A DNA stretch of 64,000 nt from Erythrobacter sp. YT30 (GTDB lineage Bacteria > Pseudomonadota > Alphaproteobacteria > Sphingomonadales > Sphingomonadaceae): contig NZ_LMAF01000002.1 in assembly GCF_001542875.1 (NCBI RefSeq), positions 1,387,501-1,451,500 on the forward strand, read 5' to 3'. A program made the position numbers and the translations under genes. Shown one piece after another: positions 7,861 through 16,247 of this stretch. Position 1 is the stretch's first letter. The number at the start of each line of letters is the position of its first letter. The notes under the pieces are model-generated. The model ran no database searches. It was not told the DNA's origin and saw only the letters and a program-made list of their open reading frames with translations.

Positions 7861-8442
7861 TCAATCGGCAGCAGAAGCCACGGCAACCGGTGCGAATGGC
7901 ATCGAGCTGTGGTGCGTGTTGATCTTCAGATTGCCGTCTTCGTCGCGGACATATCCGAAGGTGTATTCAACCTTGGTCACGCTGCCGTCTGCGCCAGTGA
8001 AGTAGTAGTTACCCATGGCCATCGCGTTGTCATCATCGGTGACAATGCCTTCGTTCTCGAAGCGGACAGCTGTCCAGCCTTTAATCGCAAAGCCGCTGTC
8101 TTCAGCGCGCATGCCTTTGACGAAGTAGCTCAGCGCCTCGTCATAGGTGCCGCGGAACTGGTCTTCAGCAGCAAGCGTCGGCTTGAAGAGCACCATGCCG
8201 TTGTCATAGTTGTAAAGCGTGTCGAGGTGATTGCGTGCGGTTGCAACGTAATCGCTGCCCTCGGTGTGTGCGGCAGAAATCGCAACGATGCCGTCGCCCC
8301 ATGCGCGCTGAGCGGCTTCAACTTCTTCGGTGGTGATGGCTGCAGGAGCGCTCTGCGCGATTGCAGGCATGCCAACAACGGCAGTGGTTGCAGCAGCGCC
8401 AAGAGCAGCAAGGCCGAGCGAACTTTTGAGTGAGATAGACAT
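7861..8442 (-). CDS. Secreted NTF2-like (CaMKII association-domain type) protein
   Basis: This is a 193-residue protein. The start at 8442 follows GAGGAAG at ideal spacing and gives a signal peptide (SISLKSSLGLAALGAAATTAVVGMPAIAQ pattern, cleaved at AIA-QS). The mature domain has the features of the NTF2-like/CaMKII-AD fold seen in bacterial exported proteins: WGDGIVAISAAH, LYNYDNGMVLFKPT, and the C-terminal VTKVEYTFGYV and HHSSMPF. Homologues are often mislabelled phosphoribosyl-AMP cyclohydrolase, but no HisI metal-site motifs are present. The ligand is unknown. It is divergent from the signalling cluster at 8632 and followed by the C-rich-loop hairpin. Confidence 0.75.
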   Translation of the reverse strand: MSISLKSSLGLAALGAAATTAVVGMPAIAQSAPAAITTEEVEAAQRAWGDGIVAISAAHTEGSDYVATARNHLDTLYNYDNGMVLFKPTLAAEDQFRGTYDEALSYFVKGMRAEDSGFAIKGWTAVRFENEGIVTDDDNAMAMGNYYFTGADGSVTKVEYTFGYVRDEDGNLKINTHHSSMPFAPVAVASAAD

Positions 8443-8631
8443 AAAACTTCCTCTTTTCGAACAAAGGGTGCTTTGAAAAACTTGGAGCCCCCAAAAAACT
8501 GTGACGACCATTTGCGGCCGGTGAGCTTTAGATACGTTGAGACGAGCTTTGCGTAATCAGCCGGGTGGCTTGCTGTCCGGCGTACGCCGAATGGCCTATG
8601 CGTTTTTCGCAGGAAGCATTAGTTAGGGCGC

Positions 8632-9729
8632 ATGGACCACCGCATTTCCGCTCTGCCAAACGATAGCGAAACCATCGCCGAACTGCGCGAGTTATATAGA
8701 GCGGCTGAATCGCGTGCGGCGCGATTGCGGCTTTTATCGGTTTCGGGACAGGATTTGGCCAAGGCCGAAGCGAGCACTCTCGATGACATATTAAGTAAGT
8801 GCGCCGAACGACTGGCATTCTTTGTCGGAAGCCGATCAGGCTCGGTTTCGGCTGCCGATGAGAGCGCCGCCGGCATAGACATTTACGCGCCGGGACAGGA
8901 TGGGCAGGTCGTTGCGAAACTGGTGATCGAGGGGCTTTCAGGTCTGGACGCCATTCCCGATGCCGAAGATCGCGAAGCGTTTCGCATGCAGCTTGATATG
9001 ATGGGCACGACGATTGAACGCATCCGCACCGAGCGCGAGCGAAGCGCGCTGCTTGCTGAACTTCAGGAGCGCGAAAAGACGCTCGAAATGCTGCTCGAAA
9101 AGATATTTACAGCGCAGGAAGAAGAACGCCGCCGTGTCAGCCACGAATTGCACGATGGTGTTGCGCAGACGGCCACCGCGCTTGTGCGCTTGCTCGAAGG
9201 GTCAGAAGCACGGCAATCGAGCAGCGCTGTTGGCGTTTCGCAAGCCGAGGTTGCGCGTTCGCTTGTATCTGAACTGCGCCGAGTGATCGCTGGGCTAAGG
9301 CCGACCTTGCTCGATGACCTTGGCTTTTTGGCAGCGCTTCATTCGCTTGCCGATGGATTGGAGACGCAGGGATTTAATGTCACGGCCCGCCTTGAAGGCG
9401 ATGACCGGTCGCTATCCTCGCTGCACGAAACAGCCCTGTTTCGGGTCGCACAAGAAGCGATCACCAATATCCAGAAACATGCGGGCGGCCCTTGCGACGT
9501 TTCAATCGAAGCGCGGCTCGATAGCGATCCCATGGTCCTCAGCATTGCTGACAAAGGACGCGGCCCTTCGGCTGAAACGCGCGCATCGGCGGGACTTGCC
9601 GGACACAATGTCGGCATTGACGTGATGAAAGAGCGTATGACAGCCATTGGCGGCGCGCTCGATTGGCAAGCAGGAGAAGCGGGCGGTGTGACAGTCACGG
9701 CGACGCTTCCAAAAAGGTCCCAAAGATGA
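8632..9729 (+). CDS. Cytoplasmic HisKA_3 (NarL-type) sensor histidine kinase
   Basis: This is a 365-residue soluble kinase. The first ~135 residues look like a GAF-type sensing domain. A coiled coil follows (ERSALLAELQEREKTLEMLLEK), then the HisKA_3 phosphoacceptor box EEERRRVSHELHDGVAQT, with His174 as the likely phosphorylation site. The C-terminal HATPase has the N box (ALFRVAQEAITNIQKHA) and a DKGRGP G box. No transmembrane segment is present, so the signal is cytoplasmic. Its stop overlaps the start of the response regulator gene by ATGA, so the two form a cognate pair. Confidence 0.9.
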   Translation: MDHRISALPNDSETIAELRELYRAAESRAARLRLLSVSGQDLAKAEASTLDDILSKCAERLAFFVGSRSGSVSAADESAAGIDIYAPGQDGQVVAKLVIEGLSGLDAIPDAEDREAFRMQLDMMGTTIERIRTERERSALLAELQEREKTLEMLLEKIFTAQEEERRRVSHELHDGVAQTATALVRLLEGSEARQSSSAVGVSQAEVARSLVSELRRVIAGLRPTLLDDLGFLAALHSLADGLETQGFNVTARLEGDDRSLSSLHETALFRVAQEAITNIQKHAGGPCDVSIEARLDSDPMVLSIADKGRGPSAETRASAGLAGHNVGIDVMKERMTAIGGALDWQAGEAGGVTVTATLPKRSQR

Positions 9730-10379
9730 GCGGGCCGCGCATTCTAATCGTTGATGATCACCAGCTTGCCCGCGAAGGTTTGCGAGCGGTTCTGGCAGGT
9801 GATGGATTTGATATTGTAGGGCTTGCCGAAACGGGTGAGCAGGCGATTGAGCTTGTCCAGGATCTCAAACCTGACATTGTCCTGATGGACGTGCGCCTTG
9901 GCGAAGGGATAGACGGGCTGGAGGCAACGCGCCGTATCGCGGCTATGGGCCTTTCGACGCGCATCATCATGCTAACGCTTCACGATATGCCAGGCTATGT
10001 TCGAGAAGCGCTTGCTGCGGGCGCTGCGGGTTATGTTCTGAAAGATACCGCGATTGGCGATTTGCGATCGGCAATTGAGCAAGTGATGGGCGGGCAGTCC
10101 GCCATCCCGCTCGATCTGGTAAGCGCTGCGATGAGATCGAACGCCCCGGTGAGCCGCGCCGGCGATCTCGCTGAAATACTCACTCCCCGCGAACAGGAAG
10201 TGGTGGGCTATGTCGCCGAAGGTCTGACCAACAAGGAAATCGCTCGCAAGCTTGATATCAGCCCTGCCACGGTCAAAGTTCATGTTGAACGCTTGATAGG
10301 CAAACTGGGCGTCGCTGATCGGACGCAAGCCGCTGTCCTTGCCGAAAAAATGAAATCAACCGGGAAAAGTGCGTTTTGA
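9726..10379 (+). CDS. LuxR/NarL-family response regulator
   Basis: This is a 217-residue regulator. The receiver domain has acidic residues IVDDH near the N-terminus, the phosphoacceptor Asp55 (IVLMDVRL) and a conserved Lys in YVLKDTA. The C-terminal LuxR helix-turn-helix is LTPREQEVVGYVAEGLTNKE followed by ISPATVKVHVERL. The start at 9726 overlaps the kinase stop by 4 bp; the longer frame to 9663 lies inside the kinase. The next kinase gene starts directly after it, so the protein may receive phosphate from two kinases. Targets are unknown. Confidence 0.92.
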   Translation: MSGPRILIVDDHQLAREGLRAVLAGDGFDIVGLAETGEQAIELVQDLKPDIVLMDVRLGEGIDGLEATRRIAAMGLSTRIIMLTLHDMPGYVREALAAGAAGYVLKDTAIGDLRSAIEQVMGGQSAIPLDLVSAAMRSNAPVSRAGDLAEILTPREQEVVGYVAEGLTNKEIARKLDISPATVKVHVERLIGKLGVADRTQAAVLAEKMKSTGKSAF

Positions 10380-10396
10380 CAGATCATCGGGGGGCA

Positions 10397-12325
10397 ATGT
10401 CGATGCGGCTTTGGACCGACCGTCCGCTCGCATTCAAGGGGCTGGTGGTCATTGCTTTGCCGCTCGCGGTGCTCTTGGGGGCGCTCGTATCGCTTTACCT
10501 TGCCAGCAGCGCTGAAGCCCGCGCCGAAGACGATGTGCGTCGTGCCTTTGCCATCCAGCGCGACATCTATCAGGTCCACGCGCTTCTGGCCGAGGCGGCG
10601 ACGGGTGTTCGCGGATATGCGCTTACGGGCGAAGATCGCTTTCTCGAACCCTATAGAAAATCAGAACGGGAATTGCCGCCAACACTCGAGCGGCTCGATA
10701 TTGCGATTGAGGATGAAGTCGTCAGTCGGTATTTTGAGGACCTTCTTCTGGTCGTTGAAGAAAAGCGCGAAGGGCTGAGATCCACGGTCGCGCTTTCCGA
10801 AATCCCTCAGGCATCGAGCCGCGAGGAAATCGAAGAGGCGTTGATCGCCAACAAGCTCGCACTCGACAGTGTGCGGCGCGAAATTGACAAGATCCAGCAG
10901 CGCGAAGCTGTCGTTCTCGATGAACGCCGCGCACTGGTTGACGATGTTCGAACGCGGTTTTTGACGCTTACAGCGGTGAGCGGGATTGTGGGGCTTCTGG
11001 GAAGTCTGGCCGCGGTTTACTTGTTTTCGACCGGGATCGTGCGCCGTGTCAGCAAACTAGAGAGCAATGCCGAATTGCTCGCGCGCGGGGAGCGGCTGAC
11101 CGAGCTGCCTGAAGAGGCCGATGAGATCGGGCGTTTGACCCAGCGCCTCGTCGGGGCAAGCGCGCTTTTGAGGAAACGCGAAGAAGACTTGCGCGCCAGT
11201 GAAGAACGCTTTCGCCTCGTGATCGAAGGGGTGCGTGATTACGGGATTTTCGCGCTGAGCCCCGATGGCATAGTCACAAGCTGGAATCTGGGCGCCGAAC
11301 GCATCAAAGGCTGGCAGGCGCACGAAATTCTTGGCGAGCATTTCAGCACGTTTTATCCAGACGACACGCGCGATTTCCTTCCCAAGCAAATGCTCGAACG
11401 CGCCCGCGCTGATGGATCGGCAGAGGACGAAGGCTGGCGCCTGCGCAAGGATGGATCGCGGTTTTGGGCCAATGTTGTCATCACAGCACTGCGCGATGAG
11501 GACGGAGAACTGCAAGGCTTTGCCAAAGTCACTCGCGACATGTCCGAACGCCGCCGCAGCGAAGAAGCCTTGCGCCTGGCGCGCGAGGAGGCAGAAGCGG
11601 CCAACCTTGCCAAGAGCGAGTTCCTGTCGCGCACCAGCCATGAATTGCGCACGCCGCTCAATGCGATCCTGGGCTTTGGGCAATTGCTCGAAATCGATGT
11701 TGAGGATTTCAATGAGCCCCACCGCGAGGCGATAGACCGGATCACCATGGCAGGCCGCCACCTGCTCGCGCTGATCAACGATCTGCTCGATATTTCCAGC
11801 ATTGAGGCGGGCGGCGCGGATCTGCAATTCGAAATGCTCGATGTCGCAAGCGTGCTGCGCGAGGCGCATGATCTTGCCGATCCGATCGTCTCCAGCGCGG
11901 GGCTTTCGTTTGAAATGAGCCTGCCGGAAAGCGCGCTTGCCGTCAGGGCAGATCGTCGCCGGCTCACACAGGTGATCCTCAATCTTGTCGGCAATTCAGC
12001 GAAATACAACACCGATGGCAGCTATGTGAGACTGGGCGCGGCGCAGGATGACGAGGGGCAAGTGTCCTTCTTTGTCGAGGATGATGGCCCGGGCGTTGAT
12101 CCTGACAAGGCATCGCGCCTGTTCACCGCGTTTGATCGGTTGGGCCAGAACAAGAAGACGAAGACCGAAGGGACTGGCCTTGGCCTCGCGCTTTCAAAGT
12201 CGCTGGTAGAGTCCATGAACGGGGTTATCGGGTATTCGAGCAACGATCCGGGCGCACGCTTCTGGTTTCGTCTGGCGGCAAAAGATGCCGCGTCTTCCGA
12301 TGTGATCGAAGCGCAGGAGAGCTGA
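10397..12325 (+). CDS. CHASE3-HAMP-PAS sensor histidine kinase
   Basis: This is a membrane kinase of about 642 residues. In order: TM1 (residues ~14-34), a periplasmic CHASE3 domain containing the family motif TGVRGYALTGEDRFLEPY, TM2 (~195-215), a HAMP linker, and a PAS domain (DYGIFALSPDGIVTSWNLGA) of the kind found in bacteriophytochrome-like kinases. Then come HisKA with SHELRTPLNAILGFGQ and a HATPase (NLVGNSAKYNTDG, EDDGPGVD, GTGLGLALSKS). I prefer the ATG at 10397 after a GGGGGG run. A TTG at 10376 overlapping the regulator stop (TTGA) is possible and adds 7 residues. It lies between two receiver-domain genes. Confidence 0.88.
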   Translation: MSMRLWTDRPLAFKGLVVIALPLAVLLGALVSLYLASSAEARAEDDVRRAFAIQRDIYQVHALLAEAATGVRGYALTGEDRFLEPYRKSERELPPTLERLDIAIEDEVVSRYFEDLLLVVEEKREGLRSTVALSEIPQASSREEIEEALIANKLALDSVRREIDKIQQREAVVLDERRALVDDVRTRFLTLTAVSGIVGLLGSLAAVYLFSTGIVRRVSKLESNAELLARGERLTELPEEADEIGRLTQRLVGASALLRKREEDLRASEERFRLVIEGVRDYGIFALSPDGIVTSWNLGAERIKGWQAHEILGEHFSTFYPDDTRDFLPKQMLERARADGSAEDEGWRLRKDGSRFWANVVITALRDEDGELQGFAKVTRDMSERRRSEEALRLAREEAEAANLAKSEFLSRTSHELRTPLNAILGFGQLLEIDVEDFNEPHREAIDRITMAGRHLLALINDLLDISSIEAGGADLQFEMLDVASVLREAHDLADPIVSSAGLSFEMSLPESALAVRADRRRLTQVILNLVGNSAKYNTDGSYVRLGAAQDDEGQVSFFVEDDGPGVDPDKASRLFTAFDRLGQNKKTKTEGTGLGLALSKSLVESMNGVIGYSSNDPGARFWFRLAAKDAASSDVIEAQES

Positions 12326-12332
12326 AGCACCC

Positions 12333-12770
12333 ATGCCCGTTCAACTGATCGAGCCTGAGAAAATCCTCGGTTGCCGCATCCTTGCGATCGATGATGAGGA
12401 AGCCAATGTCGTGCTTCTACGCAATTTGCTGCAGCGCGAAGGCTACACCGATGTGCATTGCCTCACCGATTCAAGCGAGGCCCTTAAAACCTATATCGAT
12501 ATCGAGCCTGATCTGGTCCTCCTCGATCTGATGATGCCCGAGATTGACGGGTTTCAATTGCTGGAAGCGTTTTCGCGCCACGATGCAGCCGATGAATTCC
12601 GCCCCGTTCTGGTGTTGACGGCGGACACGACAATTCAGGCAAGGCGCAAGGCACTGGCGCTGGGCGCAAAGGATTTCGTCTCCAAGCCGTTTGACCTGAT
12701 CGAAGTGGGTTTGCGGATTTCAAACCTGCTCGAAACGCGGCTGCTTTATGAGCGGGTGCGCGCAGTATAA
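12333..12770 (+). CDS. Single-domain response regulator
   Basis: This 145-residue protein consists of one receiver domain: acidic pair AIDDEEANV, phosphoacceptor Asp65 in LVLLDLMMPEIDGF, Thr in VLTAD and Lys in FVSKPFD. There is no output domain, so it probably works by protein contact or as a phosphate sink or relay. It starts 7 bp after the CHASE3-PAS kinase and ends the four-gene signalling operon. The sequence resembles the N-terminal receivers of PleD/RpfG-type regulators. Confidence 0.88.
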   Translation: MPVQLIEPEKILGCRILAIDDEEANVVLLRNLLQREGYTDVHCLTDSSEALKTYIDIEPDLVLLDLMMPEIDGFQLLEAFSRHDAADEFRPVLVLTADTTIQARRKALALGAKDFVSKPFDLIEVGLRISNLLETRLLYERVRAV

Positions 12771-12831
12771 CGGGGCACCCAGCCGAGCTGTTCTCCTGTT
12801 GAGGTGCGCGCTGGCTTTAGGGCTCGCAATC

Positions 12832-13320
12832 CTATGGCACGGCCAGAAATACAAAGAGACACAGCCACAATGCTGCTCCCATCGCGATTGCGATTTTGCC
12901 TGTCTGGCTCCGGCGTGAGAGAAATCCGAGAACGCAGGCAAGGCCACCACCAAGCAATGTACCAAGCAGCATCAGCGCGCCGCCCAGATCGGGGTCCGCC
13001 GAGAGAAATGCCGCAATCATAATCGCAATCCCGACAAGAGCGCTGGCCAATGCGAACATGCCGGTCAGGCCATGCTCGTTGGCTGGTGGTTGCGGCGATG
13101 CGGCTATCTCGGGATCGGAAAAGCCGTTGATGAATGCGATCAATTCACTTTCGGACACCGAAGGATCATTGGCGATCAATTCTTCGACATGTTCGCGCGC
13201 GCCTTGGGCAATTGAGCCCATTTCATCAAGGTCATAGCCAGATGCTCGAAGCGACTGTTCGAGCTGCGCGATGGCTTTCTCGATATGCGCTGTATCGATT
13301 CTTTCGGTCCCAAATGTCAT
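12832..13320 (-). CDS. Membrane protein co-operonic with a PadR regulator
   Basis: This is a 162-residue protein. A cytoplasmic helical N-terminus (IDTAHIEKAIAQLEQSLRAS, then a SESELIAFINGF segment) is followed by three or four hydrophobic helices from about residue 86 to the end. It starts inside the PadR stop (ATGA, 13317-13320), so it is translationally coupled. PadR genes are often followed by a small membrane protein with a helical cytoplasmic head of the DUF1700/HAAS type, and the layout fits that pattern. I cannot assign it firmly. The function is unknown. Confidence 0.7.
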   Translation of the reverse strand: MTFGTERIDTAHIEKAIAQLEQSLRASGYDLDEMGSIAQGAREHVEELIANDPSVSESELIAFINGFSDPEIAASPQPPANEHGLTGMFALASALVGIAIMIAAFLSADPDLGGALMLLGTLLGGGLACVLGFLSRRSQTGKIAIAMGAALWLCLFVFLAVP

Positions 13321-13646
13321 GATGTCTCGCCCCCGATTACAGCACCCACATCCTCTCTCATTTCACCCCAGAACGAAGCCATCCCTTTTAGGCGCGCGCG
13401 GCCATCCGCATTGAGCGAAAAATAGCGTCGCTTGGGACCGCGCTCGGAAGCTCTCATCTCCACTGCCACCAATCCCTCTTTCTGGAGGCGGGCAAGCAAG
13501 AGGTAGAGCGTGCTCTCTTTCATCGAGAGCGATGGGTGCAGCGCAAGCCTTTGCGCGATCTGGTACCCGTAGGCCGGGCCATCATCGAGCAGGGCGAGCA
13601 CGCACAACTCCACAACCCCTTTGCGCATTTCACCTGACCAAGCCAC
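13317..13646 (-). CDS. PadR-family transcriptional regulator
   Basis: This is a compact 109-residue winged-helix protein with typical PadR blocks: KGVVELCVLALLDDGPAYGY, the recognition region MKESTLYLLLARLQKEGLV, and the wing GPKRRYFSLNADGRARL. PadR proteins usually repress an adjacent membrane or transport gene in response to small molecules. The downstream overlapping membrane protein gene is the likely partner. The intergenic region towards the divergent lipoprotein gene at 13731 probably holds its operator. Confidence 0.88.
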   Translation of the reverse strand: MAWSGEMRKGVVELCVLALLDDGPAYGYQIAQRLALHPSLSMKESTLYLLLARLQKEGLVAVEMRASERGPKRRYFSLNADGRARLKGMASFWGEMREDVGAVIGGETS

Positions 13647-13730
13647 GAACTCCGCGTCCCCACTATTCTGTATTGTAGAGTAATAGCTTCGCTGCTAGCG
13701 ACTATACTCTGTGACGCAGAGGAGTACGTG

Positions 13731-14963
13731 ATGTCTCGGTGTTATGCAATTGCTTGCCTTGCGGCTGTGTTGTCGCTTTCCGCATGTGGGAATGATGAAG
13801 CCAGCCCATTGCCCAATCCGGCTCCTGTTGTTGGAGGATTGCCGCCAATAGCGAGCAACACCGGGTTCGAAATCGCGCGACTGGCCGATGGCCCGCACAT
13901 GGGGATCATCGTTGGGTTTGATGATTTGTCTCAAGGCCCCTTTGATAGACAAATGCGCTCGGCTGCCTTGCTGGATGAGGCAGCATCGAGCGGGGCCAGC
14001 ATCAGCCGCATCCAGTTGGACTGGCCAGAATTGGAAACACAGCCCGGACAATCCGAAGCTGCCCCTCTCGCAGAAGCGCTGGAAACCGCGCGACAGAGGG
14101 GACAGCTGGTCTTTGTGACCCTGTCCACGCTCGATTCCGATGGCCTAACGCTGCCGGAAGACCTGCTGGATGGTGATGGAAAGCTGAGGGATGGCCTTTC
14201 GCTCGCATCCCCGGAAGTCCTGGAGCGCTTTCAAAGATTTCTGGACTGGATGGTGCCGCTGCTTGGCCCTGATGTGTGGGCGCTTTCCATGGGTAATGAG
14301 GTGGATTCGCCGATCGCCGACGGGCTTGTTCCGGCTGGCGATGCCTTGGTATTTTATCAAGCCGGTGCGCGGCGGATTAAGGCGATTGACCCTGATTTGG
14401 CGACGACAGTTACGCTTACCATCGGTGCGCCCTCGACCGTTCCCGATTTTGCAGCGCAGCTAAACGACAGCCTGGATGTGGCAACTGTCAATCACTATTG
14501 CCTTGATGCTGAACTCCAAATCGCCGGACAGAGCCAATGGGAACGCGACGTTCAGATCATGAAAGATATGGCGCGCGGCCGACCGATAATGATCCAGGAA
14601 TTAGGCTGTCCCGTCAGCTATGCGGGTGACCCGGCGGCTTTTGCATCGAGGACTGGTACGATGAATGGCAGTCAGGATCTGCAGGCTGAATACTTCGCAT
14701 TCTTTGATCGCCTGTATGCCGAGGATCCGCAATTCAGGGCTGCAACCGTTTTTCAGCTGTTTGACTGGTCCCCGGAATTGGCGGAGATGTTCGGAGATTT
14801 CGTTCGCGCGGAAGGCGAGCCACTGGCTGGTGACCGGTTGGAAGAATGGCTTGCTACGGTTGGCACTTGCCGATGGTCGGATGGAACTTGCAGGCCGGCT
14901 TGGGATGTGTGGCTCGCGTCCCTTTCGAGACAGTCACAAATTCGCGCACAGATGGCTGATTGA
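13731..14963 (+). CDS. Lipoprotein, putative clan GH-A glycoside hydrolase
   Basis: This is a 410-residue protein with a lipoprotein signal peptide (lipobox LSAC at about residue 20). The body looks like a TIM barrel: IQLDWPELE, LVFVTLST, then WALSMGNEVDS (Asn-Glu acid/base pair of clan A) and MIQELGCPVS, whose Glu would be the nucleophile. The C-terminus (TVFQLFDWSPELAEMFGDF) matches the end of such barrels. The substrate is unknown. The ATG at 13731 follows GAGGAG with 7 nt spacing; a GTG three bases upstream is also in frame. It is divergent from padR. Confidence 0.7.
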   Translation: MSRCYAIACLAAVLSLSACGNDEASPLPNPAPVVGGLPPIASNTGFEIARLADGPHMGIIVGFDDLSQGPFDRQMRSAALLDEAASSGASISRIQLDWPELETQPGQSEAAPLAEALETARQRGQLVFVTLSTLDSDGLTLPEDLLDGDGKLRDGLSLASPEVLERFQRFLDWMVPLLGPDVWALSMGNEVDSPIADGLVPAGDALVFYQAGARRIKAIDPDLATTVTLTIGAPSTVPDFAAQLNDSLDVATVNHYCLDAELQIAGQSQWERDVQIMKDMARGRPIMIQELGCPVSYAGDPAAFASRTGTMNGSQDLQAEYFAFFDRLYAEDPQFRAATVFQLFDWSPELAEMFGDFVRAEGEPLAGDRLEEWLATVGTCRWSDGTCRPAWDVWLASLSRQSQIRAQMAD

Positions 14964-15000
14964 GTGGTGTTGCCAGTGGCCGGTCTCGCCGCCGATCCGC

Positions 15001-15432
15001 CTATTTCGCAAACAGTGCTGCTGGATCTGCAAACGCCTTGAATTCAAGCGCATTGCCTGCCGGATCGCGCAGGAACATCGTTGCCTGTTCGCCCTGTTGG
15101 CCTTCGAAGCGGATCGTGGGTTCAATCACGAAATCCATGCCTGCGGCGCGCAATCTGTCGGCGAGATCGCGCCAGTCTTCCATACCGAGGACCAACCCGA
15201 AATGCGGGACGGGCACATGTTCGCCATCGACTTCATTGTGCGTTCGGTCGCCTGCATCCTTGCTCATATGCGCGACGAGCTGGTGGCCATGAAAATTGAA
15301 ATCCACCCATTCCTCGCTTGATCGCCCTTCGGCACAGCCCAGCACTTCGCCATAAAAGCCTCGCGCGGCGGCAAGATCATCGACGGGAAAGGCGAGATGG
15401 AAAGGGGGTAAGTGCGTTTGGGTCAGATTCAT
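15001..15432 (-). CDS. VOC (glyoxalase/dioxygenase fold) family protein
   Basis: This is a 143-residue protein with the paired beta-alpha-beta-beta-beta modules of the vicinal-oxygen-chelate superfamily: [21 protein letters not shown] at the start and [15 protein letters not shown] at the end, with metal-site-like His17 and Glu near the C-terminus. Members include glyoxalases, dioxygenases and resistance proteins, and the substrate cannot be inferred. It converges on the glycosidase gene and stands alone. Confidence 0.85.
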   Translation of the reverse strand: MNLTQTHLPPFHLAFPVDDLAAARGFYGEVLGCAEGRSSEEWVDFNFHGHQLVAHMSKDAGDRTHNEVDGEHVPVPHFGLVLGMEDWRDLADRLRAAGMDFVIEPTIRFEGQQGEQATMFLRDPAGNALEFKAFADPAALFAK

Positions 15433-15512
15433 GGCGAGGCGTTGTCCGTTACTCTTTGATACACTCCCGTAACCTGTTCAGCCTCGACAGCGAAAGCCTG
15501 AATATCTAGGAC

Positions 15513-16208
15513 ATGGCCGAAACAGCGGCAAAAGGTGGAACTGCGCGCGTGAAACTGATCATTGGAAATAAGAACTATTCAAGCTGGAGCCTTCGCGGAT
15601 GGCTCGCGGCCAAGCAATCGGGCCTGTCGTTTGAAGAGATCACCGTGCCGTTATTGGGTGAGCAATGGGAAGAGCGCAAATCTCAGGAAGATTTTCAGCC
15701 ATCGTCCGGCAAGGTGCCGATCCTGTGGGATGGCGACAACGTCATCTGGGATAGCCTCGCGATCCTTGAATACCTTGCTGACAAGGTGGGGCGGGATCGT
15801 TTCTGGCCCAAGGACGATGCACCGCGCGGAATGGCGCGCTCTTTGGTGGCTGAAATGCATTCCTCCTACGCCGCCTTGCGCAGCGATATGCCGATGAATG
15901 TGCGCCGCCGGATCCAGCTGCAAAACCTGTCGGACCAGGCCAAGGAAGACATCGTGCGCATTCTGGGCCTGTGGGCAGAGGCACGCGCGCGTCATGGCAG
16001 CAGCGGGCCATTCCTGTTCGGCACTTTTGGCGCGGCCGATATCTTTTACGCACCGGTGGTTTCCCGCTTCATCACCTACGGAATCGGCGTCCCCGGATTT
16101 GCGCAAAGCTATATGGAAGCGATCTGGGAACACGCCTGGATGCAGGAATGGATCACCGCGTCCGAAGACGAACAATGGGTGATCGAACAATATGATACGG
16201 TTACGTGA
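15513..16208 (+). CDS. Glutathione S-transferase family protein
   Basis: This is a 231-residue protein. The N-terminal thioredoxin-like domain reads KLIIGNKNYSSWSLRGWLAA with the catalytic-type Ser, then KVPILWDGDNVIWDSLAILE, the cis-Pro and the glutathione-binding Asp-Ser. The C-terminal all-helical domain ends DEQWVIEQYD. It resembles zeta/beta-like GSTs found in alphaproteobacteria. The first ATG is used; a GTG at codon 13 would remove a short polar leader that aligns poorly with the family. It lies 39 bp upstream of dapE. Confidence 0.88.
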   Translation: MAETAAKGGTARVKLIIGNKNYSSWSLRGWLAAKQSGLSFEEITVPLLGEQWEERKSQEDFQPSSGKVPILWDGDNVIWDSLAILEYLADKVGRDRFWPKDDAPRGMARSLVAEMHSSYAALRSDMPMNVRRRIQLQNLSDQAKEDIVRILGLWAEARARHGSSGPFLFGTFGAADIFYAPVVSRFITYGIGVPGFAQSYMEAIWEHAWMQEWITASEDEQWVIEQYDTVT

Positions 16209-16247
16209 TCGCTTGCGCCGCCCAATAGGCGTGCTACCCCACGCGGG

